A stretch of DNA of 16,125 bases from Sporichthyaceae bacterium (GTDB lineage: Bacteria > Actinomycetota > Actinomycetes > JACCUZ01), in assembly GCA_013698395.1 (NCBI GenBank), contig JACCUZ010000297.1, positions 1 through 16,125 on the forward strand, in the 5' to 3' direction. Each line of letters starts with the position of its first letter. Positions within the stretch are counted from its first letter, which is position 1. The translations under genes were made by a program, and so were the position numbers. Positions 7,399-14,109 of this stretch are shown here, piece by piece. The notes below the pieces were generated by a model. It made no database searches, was not told where the DNA came from, and was given only the letters and a program-made list of their open reading frames with translations.

Positions 7399-9072
7399 TC
7401 AGCGCGCGCCGGTGCCCGCTCGCTCCAACGCCTCACGCGCCTGGTGGTGGCGTTGGATCTCCTCCTCGACTGGTTTGAGCATGAGCGAGTCAGCCACCTC
7501 CTCGATGGCTTTCCGCAGTCGTGACTCAGCACGGCGCCTCCGCACCCGTGCCCCCGCCTTGGCCACCGAGCGCCCTACCATCGCGAGCAGCAGGCCGAGG
7601 AGCAGGCCACCCGCAAGCAGGAGTGTGGGCAGCGCGATTCCCACCACGTCCGGCGTCGGCGGGTCGGGCAGCCGCAGGTAGCTGCCGAACGCCAGCACAA
7701 GCAGCCACAAGCCGCCGACCACCGCCGTCACCGCGAGGAGCCACTGCAGCGCACCTGCAGCGCGCCACCACACCGGCACCCGGTCAACACCAAGGTCGGT
7801 GCTCACGACCGCCCGGTCGAGCGCGTCGCGCACGTCGCTGGTCCGGCCCTGCGCTGCTTGGCGCACGGAGCGCTGCCACGGATCGGGTAGCCCTTCCGCG
7901 GCCCGGTCACTGACCCGGCGCAGGGCGTTGTCTACTTGTGCGCGCTGGACCGGTGTCGGCTCGGGGACCGAGGAGCGCACCATGTTGCGCACCTCCCGCC
8001 GGGCGCCTGATCGCAGGTGCAACCGGCGGAGCGGGTCAGGGCGGAACCGGCGCACCCACCGGGTCGGCGGCCATCCCAGCGACGCGGCGGCCCTGGACTG
8101 CCACGACTGCTCGACCGCGGCACCGATGACCGGGACGCCGGCCGCAGAGGCCAACGCCGACACCAGGTGGTTTCGCTCAGCCGAACCGAGGGGGGCCGGC
8201 TCGACGACCGCGACGCAGGAAGCGAGGGAGTCCACGACACTCTCGATGTCGGCAACCAGCCGGTCGTTGCGTGCTCGGCGTCGCGACACCGCCTCAACGA
8301 GGAGCTCGCGTAGCGCCGGCAGGCCCGCTCCCGTGCGCACCGAGGTGGTGAGTACGGGCGACCGGCGTAGGCCGTCCTCGTCCAGTAGGCGGCGCAGGTC
8401 GTCGGCGCACTCGGCCGCAGCGAACGGGTTGACCGTGTCGACCTGGTTCAGCACAACGACCATCACCGCGGAGTGCCCGGCCAGTCGTCGTAGATACCGC
8501 TCGTGCAGTATCTGGTCGGCGTACTTCTGTGGGTCGACCACCCAAACCAGCAAGTCAACCATCTCCACCAGACGGTCGACCTCGTGCTGGTGCTCCAGCG
8601 CCGTCGAGTCATGGTCAGGCAGGTCAAGCAGCACCAGACCGCCGAGCTCATCATCGGGCGCGCTCGATCCGCCGAGGTCCCGGCCCCATGCGTCGCCCGA
8701 GCCATAGCTCCACGTTGTCTGCCGACGGGGAACGCCCAGCCACTGGACGAGCGGGGCTGCGCCGTCGGATCCCCACACGCTTGCGTACGCCTTGGAAGTT
8801 GTCGGCCGTCGTACGCCGACAGGTGACTCTTCCCTCCCCACTATGGAGTTGAACAGCGAGGACTTGCCGCTGCCCGTAGACCCCGCCAGAGCGACAACGG
8901 TGTGCTCACCCGAGAGGCGCAACCGTTCACCTGCGCGGGCCGACACCGCCCTCGCGCGGTCGAGCAGCCTCGGGTCCGCCCGCCCGTCGAGGGCCTCCAG
9001 GGCGGCGTCGAGCGACTCCAGCATCGAGGGCAGGTCCGCACGTCGGTGCCGCCCGCGCAACCGCGGTCTCAT
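7399..9072 (-). CDS. Dynamin-like / YfjP-family GTPase with two C-terminal membrane helices (DynB-like)
   Basis: The 557-residue protein has an N-terminal GTPase domain with all main motifs: P-loop GSTGSGKSS (64-72), switch threonines in RPTTS (90-93), G3 DLPD (150-153) and G4 NQVD (209-212). A long helical, arginine-rich middle region follows, then two membrane helices (about 438-464 and 476-500) and a basic helical tail. This is the layout of bacterial dynamin-like proteins that insert in membranes. In Streptomyces the adjacent pair DynA/DynB supports FtsZ rings at sporulation septa, and a similar cell-division or membrane-remodelling role is inferred here. The ATG start overlaps the stop of the upstream GTPase (ATGA, 4 bases), so the two are translationally coupled and probably form a heteromer. 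The name DynB is by analogy only. Confidence 0.82.
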   Translation of the reverse strand: MRPRLRGRHRRADLPSMLESLDAALEALDGRADPRLLDRARAVSARAGERLRLSGEHTVVALAGSTGSGKSSLFNSIVGREESPVGVRRPTTSKAYASVWGSDGAAPLVQWLGVPRRQTTWSYGSGDAWGRDLGGSSAPDDELGGLVLLDLPDHDSTALEHQHEVDRLVEMVDLLVWVVDPQKYADQILHERYLRRLAGHSAVMVVVLNQVDTVNPFAAAECADDLRRLLDEDGLRRSPVLTTSVRTGAGLPALRELLVEAVSRRRARNDRLVADIESVVDSLASCVAVVEPAPLGSAERNHLVSALASAAGVPVIGAAVEQSWQSRAAASLGWPPTRWVRRFRPDPLRRLHLRSGARREVRNMVRSSVPEPTPVQRAQVDNALRRVSDRAAEGLPDPWQRSVRQAAQGRTSDVRDALDRAVVSTDLGVDRVPVWWRAAGALQWLLAVTAVVGGLWLLVLAFGSYLRLPDPPTPDVVGIALPTLLLAGGLLLGLLLAMVGRSVAKAGARVRRRRAESRLRKAIEEVADSLMLKPVEEEIQRHHQAREALERAGTGAR

Positions 9073-10772
9073 GCCAACCTCCGCGCGTCCTCGAGGTCCT
9101 GCACCGCGGCACGCAGCGCGGGTCCGGCGCCCTCGTGAAGCGCGACGGCGTCGAGCCGGTCGGTGAAACGACGGCGCTCGGCGGCGAGCAGCTCCCCCAC
9201 CCGTACCCGTAGATCAGCACGCGCCGACTCGGCGAGCGAACGCACCGCCTGGTCGCCCAGCACGGCCTCGAGGATCTTCTGACTCAGCGCAGACGCACCG
9301 CCCGCGACCGCCACCTCGCCGGCCACCAGCCCACCCGTGTGCGCGAAGACGACGATCATCACCATCAGGCCGAGGCCGTTGACGCCGAAGGCCAGGTAGC
9401 GTGCGGTACGGCGCTTGCCCTGCCCTTGTTCACGGACCAGATCCAAGACGTAGCCCTGCCACTCCCGGACGGCCCGAGCCGTGTCCTCGACGAGCCTCGG
9501 CGAACTGTGCCGCAGGTCGTCGCCGGCGAGCAGCGCCCGACCGGCGGGCTCTGCGGCCCAGGCCATAGCCGCCTGTTCGGCGGCGTCGTCGGCAGCGGAG
9601 CGCACCAGCGACTCGACCCCCGACTCCAGGGCCTCGGCGAGGTCAGCTCCCGGCGGGGGCTTGCCTTGGACCGCCGCGGTGACCCGGTCCCGGACCCGAC
9701 CGATCCTCGACTCCAGGGCACGCATCAGCTCGCCGGTGCCGACGAACTCCTGCCATCGGGCCATCACCTCCCCGCGCAGCAAAGAGCCGTCGCCGCTGGC
9801 GGCGTCGATGTCGGACGCTGCCTCGTCGTACGCCGTGTCCACCTCGCGGCGCAGCCGGGCAACCGTCTCGGCCTGGGCGTCAGCGGCTGCCGCGAGCTGG
9901 AAGGCCCGCGGCCCCAGCGAGGCGATCGCGCCGTCGAGCGTGTGCCGTACGACGGTCGCGCGCAGCGGCGCGTCGGAGGCCAGCCCGTGCAGCCAGGCGC
10001 GAACGGGGTCGACCGCCTCGGGCGGCAGGAGCGCGTCGAAGGTGCTCGTCTCGGGCACCACGAACAGGGGCGCGCCCCCCAGCCCCTGAGCGGTCAGCAT
10101 CGAGGCGAGGTGGCCACGCACCTCTTCCATCGCTTCCGGCGGAACCCGGTCCAGAACAACCGCGATCGCTGTCCCGCGGGTCACCGCCGCGCGAAGGAAC
10201 TCCCAGGGCACTGCGTCGGCGTAGCGCGCAGCCGTTGTGACGAACAACCACATGTCGGCGGCCGCGAGGAGTTGGGTAGCAAGCTCCCGGTTGCTGGTCA
10301 CGACCGAGTCGATGTCGGGTGCGTCGAGGACTGCCAGACCGGCAGGGATGCGTTCGCTGGGGACGAGGTGCAGGGTCCCTGGCTCCTGCGGTCCCTCGCC
10401 TCGCGTGCGCTCGAAGCCGGGCAGGATCCGCGGCTGCTCAAACCACGCGCCGTCCGCGGGGTTGTAGGCAAGGACAGCGGACCGAGTGGTGGGTCGCAAG
10501 ACCCCAGCCGCGCTGATCCGCGCACCGACCAAGGAGTTGACCAGGGTCGACTTGCCCGCTCCGGTGGGACCCCCAACGACGGCCAGCAGTGGTGCGTCGA
10601 TCCGGCGCAGCCGCGGCAGCAGGTAGTCATCGAGCTGATCGGCGATCTCACGGCGCAACCGGAGCGCGGCGTCGGTGCCAGGTGTGTCGAGCGGGAGGCG
10701 CAGCTCGGCGACCTGCCGAGCCAGCCCCTCCAGGGCGGCGAGCAGGTTGGCGGTGTCTGCACCGACGGCCAC
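9069..10772 (-). CDS. Dynamin-like GTPase, partner of the downstream GTPase (DynA-like)
   Basis: The 567-residue protein has a GTPase domain with P-loop GGPTGAGKST (67-76), RPTTR (93-97) and G3 DAPD (150-153). At the place of the N/TKxD motif it has VVLDRV (205-210), so guanine recognition may be altered. The middle is long and helical, with many Ala and charged residues. One membrane helix (about 459-478) plus a hydrophobic glycine-rich hairpin (480-496) follow, then an amphipathic charged tail. The domain order matches DynA-type bacterial dynamins, which fuse or remodel membranes. The GTG start is preceded by a weak GAGG about 11 bases upstream. The gene heads the minus-strand run and is coupled to the second GTPase gene. 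It diverges from the tRNA-Arg gene across 128 bases. Confidence 0.82.
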   Translation of the reverse strand: MAVGADTANLLAALEGLARQVAELRLPLDTPGTDAALRLRREIADQLDDYLLPRLRRIDAPLLAVVGGPTGAGKSTLVNSLVGARISAAGVLRPTTRSAVLAYNPADGAWFEQPRILPGFERTRGEGPQEPGTLHLVPSERIPAGLAVLDAPDIDSVVTSNRELATQLLAAADMWLFVTTAARYADAVPWEFLRAAVTRGTAIAVVLDRVPPEAMEEVRGHLASMLTAQGLGGAPLFVVPETSTFDALLPPEAVDPVRAWLHGLASDAPLRATVVRHTLDGAIASLGPRAFQLAAAADAQAETVARLRREVDTAYDEAASDIDAASGDGSLLRGEVMARWQEFVGTGELMRALESRIGRVRDRVTAAVQGKPPPGADLAEALESGVESLVRSAADDAAEQAAMAWAAEPAGRALLAGDDLRHSSPRLVEDTARAVREWQGYVLDLVREQGQGKRRTARYLAFGVNGLGLMVMIVVFAHTGGLVAGEVAVAGGASALSQKILEAVLGDQAVRSLAESARADLRVRVGELLAAERRRFTDRLDAVALHEGAGPALRAAVQDLEDARRLA

Positions 10773-10900
10773 GTCCGCAATCCTCGCCTAGTTCACGGCG
10801 CGGTAACCGCTTCCTGGGCCGCTCGGCGCGCCTGGGGACGTGGCTTAGGCGGGCGAAGGTGTAGCGGACCACTCTGATCGGTACCGTGAACGGTGTCCCA

Positions 10901-10973
10901 GCGCCCGTAGCTCAGCGGATAGAGCGACGGACTTCTAATCCGTTGGTCGCAGGTTCGAGTCCTGCCGGGCGCG
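10901..10973 (+). tRNA. tRNA-Arg (anticodon TCT)
   Basis: The cloverleaf is complete. The acceptor stem pairs GCGCCCG (10901-10907) with CGGGCGC (10966-10972), followed by discriminator G. The D arm contains GCTC-AGCGG. The anticodon stem ACGGA/TCCGT encloses loop CTTCTAA with anticodon TCT at 10934-10936. The T arm is GCAGG-TTCGAGT-CCTGC. The 3' CCA is not encoded, as is usual in actinobacteria. It reads AGA codons, which are rare in this genome type. Confidence 0.97.
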
Positions 10974-11089
10974 CTCACTCGACCTGCCGATTTGCCTGGG
11001 GCCACCATCGCTACCGCGTGTTCACTGGGCTCATGACAATCCTGTCCCGCGCTGACTCCCCGCGTCATGTCATGCATACCGTGCCTCTC

Positions 11090-11875
11090 GTGAACCCATC
11101 CGACCACCGCATCCCCTTCATCGGCGTCGCCTTCATGCTGGCGCTCGGGGGCTGTACCGGAGTCCCGAACAGGGAAGCCGACGACCGACCGGCGACACCG
11201 AGCGCGACCGCAAGCCCTGACGCGACAAACACGGAGGACGCGCTGCCCCCAGCCGCGCAGGGGTTGGAGCCCTGCCCAGGTGACGCCGATCGAGAGTTCG
11301 TGGTCAGGACTGGGGGTCGACGGATCACCGGGCTCGTCCGCGGATCGGGTGACCGGGTCGCGGTCTTGTCCCACCAGTCGCGCGGAACGCCGTGCGACCT
11401 TGCTGCCCTGGGGGCCCTCCTGAACAAGGCAGGCTTCCGAGTCGTGGCCTGGACGGCTGACTCCGGCATCGACGTCAAGGCTCTCAAGCAGCTTGTCGCG
11501 CGCGAACGAGCGCGCGGCGCCGCCAACGTCGTGCTGGTGGGTGCGTCAGCCGGTGGCGCGCGCAGTCTGGTAGCCGCCGGTGCGATCGAGCCGCCTGTCG
11601 ACGCCGTGGTGGCCCTGTCGCCGCCTGATCTCGACCTCGTCGCCGGGGACGTGGAACGCGCGGTCGAGAGGTACGACGGGCCGATGATGGTCGTCGCCGG
11701 TGAGGGTGACCCGGGGTTTGCCGAGGTGCCGGCGAAGCTGCAGCCACTGCATGACGGACCCGAGGACATCCGGGCCATCGCCGGGAGCTCGAGTCACGGT
11801 AAGGACTTCGTCCTGCGCCGCACCGAGCCGCTGGCGGCAGACGTCGTCGCCTTCCTTACCCAGCACGCGGGCTGA
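11090..11875 (+). CDS. Secreted lipoprotein with an alpha/beta-hydrolase fold
   Basis: From GTG 11090 the protein has 261 residues. It opens with a lipoprotein signal (IPFIGVAFMLALGGC, lipobox LGGC) and a low-complexity Pro/Thr/Ala linker. A compact alpha/beta hydrolase follows: VAVLSHQSRGTPCDLAAL near the oxyanion loop, nucleophile elbow GASAGG in VLVGASAGGARSL, Asp in GEGDPG and His in SSSHGKDF, a plausible Ser-Asp-His triad. The substrate is unknown; short esterases or peptidases of this fold are common. In-frame ATGs at 11033 and 11072 are alternatives (280 and 267 residues). I prefer 11090 because it gives a normal 22-residue signal peptide and lies 7 bases after TACCGT (11077-11082), a possible -10 for a leaderless message; none of the three has a Shine-Dalgarno. 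Reading upstream through the tRNA gene would be artefactual. Confidence 0.82.
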   Translation: MNPSDHRIPFIGVAFMLALGGCTGVPNREADDRPATPSATASPDATNTEDALPPAAQGLEPCPGDADREFVVRTGGRRITGLVRGSGDRVAVLSHQSRGTPCDLAALGALLNKAGFRVVAWTADSGIDVKALKQLVARERARGAANVVLVGASAGGARSLVAAGAIEPPVDAVVALSPPDLDLVAGDVERAVERYDGPMMVVAGEGDPGFAEVPAKLQPLHDGPEDIRAIAGSSSHGKDFVLRRTEPLAADVVAFLTQHAG

Positions 11876-11910
11876 CGCCGTACCGCCACTACGATCCTCG
11901 CGCCATATCG

Positions 11911-12417
11911 CTAGATGGTGCCTTCATGTCTTCGATGTCGAACTGGATCACCGTGCTCCGCTCTCCGCTGGGCCACCCGCTCCTTGCCGTGATCAGACAT
12001 CGCCATCGACGACTGGCGTCGCAAGGCAGCTATGTGCTCCGCACGGCGGAACCGCAGCGCTGACCAGTCGCCGTCGATCGAGATCTGCCGCACTGACTCA
12101 AAGCCGAGGTCCCCGAGCGGCTGCCAGCCATGCATCTGGCTCAGGTCCGATCGATACCGCTTGGAGGACTTCTTCGGGTACGCGAGCCAGAACACGGCAT
12201 CAGAGGCCAGAACTGGCACGACCAACTGGGCAAGGGCCGCGACGTCGCACGCCGAGCGGACGAATCCCAGCACGAACTGCTCGTCAGCGCCGAGCACTTG
12301 ACGTACGTCGGAATCCTCTGCCCATGCCATGAGCAGCGATTCGACCTCGGGCGGGGCTGCGAGCACCGTGACAGGAACCCCCGGACGAGCGTTGAGCTTC
12401 TGCAGTGCTGGGTGCAC
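11911..12417 (-). CDS. Conserved protein of unknown function, DUF3052-like C-terminal motif
   Basis: The 168-residue soluble protein has no signal peptide or membrane helix. The most family-like part is in the second half: DAVFWLAYPKKSSKRY (73-88), then a W-P-L-G turn and VRQISIDGDWSALRFR (109-124). I recall the same wording from uncharacterised actinobacterial and other bacterial proteins, where it ends in WSALRFR and a basic tail. No catalytic residues can be named. The N-terminal half (about 10-60) looks like a small alpha/beta domain with VPVTVLAAPPEVESLL. The GTG start has no Shine-Dalgarno and lies 6 bases after GATACT, suggesting a leaderless message. The gene ends 36 bases from the stop of the hydrolase lipoprotein (convergent) and starts 23 bases after a broken VOC remnant on the same strand. 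Confidence 0.72.
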   Translation of the reverse strand: MHPALQKLNARPGVPVTVLAAPPEVESLLMAWAEDSDVRQVLGADEQFVLGFVRSACDVAALAQLVVPVLASDAVFWLAYPKKSSKRYRSDLSQMHGWQPLGDLGFESVRQISIDGDWSALRFRRAEHIAALRRQSSMAMSDHGKERVAQRRAEHGDPVRHRRHEGTI

Positions 12418-12423
12418 GTCGGC

Positions 12424-12429
12424 AGTATC
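12424..12429 (-). promoter_or_regulatory. Possible -10 (GATACT) for a leaderless transcript
   Basis: GATACT on the minus strand ends 6 bases before the GTG start of the DUF3052-like gene, which has no Shine-Dalgarno. The same hexamer lies 8 bases before the ATG of the cyclase gene at 14110. No clear -35 is seen. Confidence 0.4.
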
Positions 12430-12439
12430 GCACCGCGCC

Positions 12440-12690
12440 TCAGACTCCGGCGGTATGGATGGGTGGGGCCCAATCGGGGCGCTGGATCAGGCAGAAGGGA
12501 TGACCAGCAGGGTCGGCATAGACGTGGTCGCCTTGCGATAGGCGCCGTGCTCCCAGCGCAAGGACGCGAGCTCGGCCATGGCGAGATCGTCGACCATGAC
12601 GTCGAGGTGGAACTGCTGTGGCCGGCTCAGGTCGGGCCACTGGGGAGGCTGGTGATCTTGCGCGAGCTGGAAGGCAGCTAGGGCATCATG
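12440..12690 (-). pseudogene. Broken VOC (glyoxalase-fold) gene, C-terminal half with frameshift
   Basis: Two adjacent frames together spell the C-terminal half of an actinobacterial Glyoxalase_6-type VOC protein. The upstream frame gives LAAFQLAQDHQPPQWPDL, then SRPQQFHLDVMVDDLAMAEL. The frame then shifts near 12558-12566 (one base missing) into LALGARRLSQGDHVYADPAG, then HPFCLIQRPDW and a TGA stop at 12440. The usual first 50 or so residues are absent: upstream, the same frame meets a stop at 12712-12714 with no family-like sequence or start. I therefore call it a truncated, frameshifted remnant. A sequencing error could explain the frameshift but not the missing 5' half. Confidence 0.65.
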
Positions 12691-12691
12691 A

Positions 12692-12986
12692 TCGCCGCAT
12701 GAGCATCTCGCCTACGCCGATCTGGCCGCGGTCGTCGGCATACCCGCCGATCCCCCAGCGGGGTACCGGGGGGATCACCCTGGCGCTGAACTTCGGTAAC
12801 GAGCAGGAGGTCGATGCCGCGCTAGCACATGCCGTCGAGGCTGGCGCGCGGCTGGTCAAGCCAGCCAGCCGCGCCGAGTGGGGCGGATACTCCGGCTACT
12901 TCCGACCCGACGGTCATTTATGGGAGGCGGCGTTCGCCCCAGGCTTCCCGGCCGCCGATGACGGCACTATCGACATCCCAGGCTGA
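12692..12986 (+). pseudogene. Broken VOC (glyoxalase-fold) gene, C-terminal half with G-run frameshift
   Basis: The first frame gives EHLAYADLAAVVGIPADPPA then GYRG, matching the middle of bleomycin-resistance/glyoxalase-like proteins. After the six-G run at 12768-12773, another frame continues GITLALNFGNEQEVDAALAH, AVEAGARLVKPASRAEWGGY and SGYFRPDGHLWEAAFAPGFP. Removing one G would join them as YRG-ITLAL. The first 55 or so residues of the family are missing, and the first frame meets a stop at 12689-12691. An ATG at 12699 opens the second frame, so a 95-residue protein could be made, but its N-terminal part would be non-family sequence. The segment YFRPDGH is also one residue shorter than the usual YFADPDGH. 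Confidence 0.65.
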
Positions 12987-13019
12987 GCACTCGCTGCGGT
13001 CAGGACAACTGACGCGGCG

Positions 13020-13622
13020 TTACTCGGGAGCCCTAGCGAGCCCTAGCGACTCACTCCGTTGCTGGTATCGCGCCGCCTGCTGGTCGGTCATCCAGGAGGG
13101 ACGCACCCGATGGCCGATGGTCGAGATGTGGTTCTCCTCGACTTCTTCGCCGTACTCCCAGGCCTCACCGCGCTGGATCGCGAGGATCGCGTTGATCTCA
13201 CCTGCGTGGTAGACCCAGTGCGCGGCGACCATGACGACGATGTCCGCGAGCGGAGTTTCTGCGCCCCAATGAACGGGCCTCGGCGCATCGAAGTCTGCCG
13301 CGAGCGCGACAGCGCCAACCCAGCGTTGGTAGCTCCGCTCAAGCCAGGCGAGGAGGATGTCGAGGTACTCCATCGTGGGCTCGATGTGGTCACGCCGGCC
13401 GTGTGGCCAATCTGCGTGCTCCCAATGCGTTGGTTCCGCCTCGAAGGCATAGGAGAAGTACACCGAGCTCCATCCTGCGACGTGCTTCGTGATCCCAAGG
13501 ATGGATCGGTAGCCGCCAGCGGACTGAAGTGCCTCCGCTAGGGAGACACCTCGAAGGTTCTCGATGAGTGTGCGGTGCGCCTCCTCGAGCGTCGCCCGCG
13601 CGAGGCGGGCCGTTGCATCCAC
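13020..13622 (-). CDS. DinB/DUF664-family putative metal-dependent enzyme
   Basis: The 200-residue protein is a four-helix-bundle DinB-like protein. The metal-binding histidines are in ITKHVAGW (H47) and AAHWVYHAGEIN (H135 and H139), in the usual family positions. Related proteins include mycothiol- and bacillithiol-dependent transferases, but many DUF664 members have no known substrate. The GTG start is 15 bases after the stop of the upstream VOC gene and has only a weak purine stretch in front, so it probably depends on coupling with that gene. VOC and DinB proteins together suggest a small-molecule modification or thiol-conjugation role, which is inference. The C-terminal codons include a 10-base tandem duplication. 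Confidence 0.85.
   Translation of the reverse strand: MDATARLARATLEEAHRTLIENLRGVSLAEALQSAGGYRSILGITKHVAGWSSVYFSYAFEAEPTHWEHADWPHGRRDHIEPTMEYLDILLAWLERSYQRWVGAVALAADFDAPRPVHWGAETPLADIVVMVAAHWVYHAGEINAILAIQRGEAWEYGEEVEENHISTIGHRVRPSWMTDQQAARYQQRSESLGLARAPE
13028..13047. repeat. Tandem 10-bp duplication
   Basis: GAGCCCTAGC occurs twice in a row (13028-13037 and 13038-13047) within the last codons of the DinB-like gene. It reads through in frame on the minus strand and probably lengthens or alters only the C-terminal tail. Confidence 0.6.
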
Positions 13623-13637
13623 GCGCGTTCTCGCGGG

Positions 13638-14021
13638 CTAGTGCGGCCACTGCTGGAGCAGCCACGAGTTGCCGTCCGGGTCAGCGAAGTACGCGTACTG
13701 CACCCCCGCGACGTCCGCGACCGGCTGCACGTCGACCCCCCGTTCGATAAGCTCGCCGCGCGCTGCGTCCATGTCCTCCACGACGAGGTGCAAGGCCTTC
13801 TGCGAGCCCGGCGCCATGTCCGAGATCTCCGGCATCCCGGTGCCGAAGACGATCGAGCAGCCCGACCCAGGCGGGGTGAGCTGCACGACACGCATCCCGC
13901 CATTGACGTCCACCGTTGTGTCGGCGTTCAGCTCGAAGCCGACCTTGTCCAAGTAGAACGCCTTCGCCGCGTCCACGCCGGAGACAGGCACAGGCACCAG
14001 CTCCAGCCTCATCTGCACCAT
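13638..14021 (-). CDS. VOC-superfamily (glyoxalase-fold) protein
   Basis: The 127-residue protein has the two beta-alpha-beta-beta-beta modules of a VOC domain. Module 1 runs from LELVPVPVSGVDAAKAFYLD through VGFEL to MRVVQLTPPGSGCSIVFG. Module 2 includes ALHLVVEDMDAARGELIERG and ends in YFADPDGNSWLLQQW. Members include metal-dependent isomerases, dioxygenases and drug-binding proteins; the specific activity cannot be assigned. The ATG at 14021 is chosen over upstream in-frame codons (the frame stays open to 14345) because AGGAGG lies 5 bases before it, and because the upstream part is antisense to the cyclase domain. It is intact, unlike the two VOC remnants nearby, and probably cotranscribed with the DinB-like gene. 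It diverges from the cyclase/ATPase gene across 88 bases. Confidence 0.9.
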   Translation of the reverse strand: MVQMRLELVPVPVSGVDAAKAFYLDKVGFELNADTTVDVNGGMRVVQLTPPGSGCSIVFGTGMPEISDMAPGSQKALHLVVEDMDAARGELIERGVDVQPVADVAGVQYAYFADPDGNSWLLQQWPH

Positions 14022-14095
14022 CAGTCCTCCTAGTCGGTTACGTGCGCGCCGGGTCCATGATGACGGAGCTGACTGAGCCGGGCCCGTACGTGGGT

Positions 14096-14101
14096 GATAC
14101 T
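14096..14101 (+). promoter_or_regulatory. Possible -10 (GATACT) for the cyclase/ATPase gene
   Basis: GATACT, preceded by TG (TGATACT), ends 8 bases before the ATG at 14110. There is no Shine-Dalgarno, so the transcript may be leaderless. A -35 is not convincing. Confidence 0.4.
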
Positions 14102-14109
14102 CGCACCCG

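Noticed and set aside
9339..10877. A 512-codon open frame on the plus strand
   Set aside because: It is the shadow of the dynamin-like GTPase, which has clear GTPase motifs and a coupled start.
10886..11089. Extension of the hydrolase lipoprotein upstream through the tRNA gene
   Set aside because: The translation includes a well-known artefact peptide from tRNA reading (AQRIERRTSNPLVAGSSPAG), and the tRNA fold is complete.
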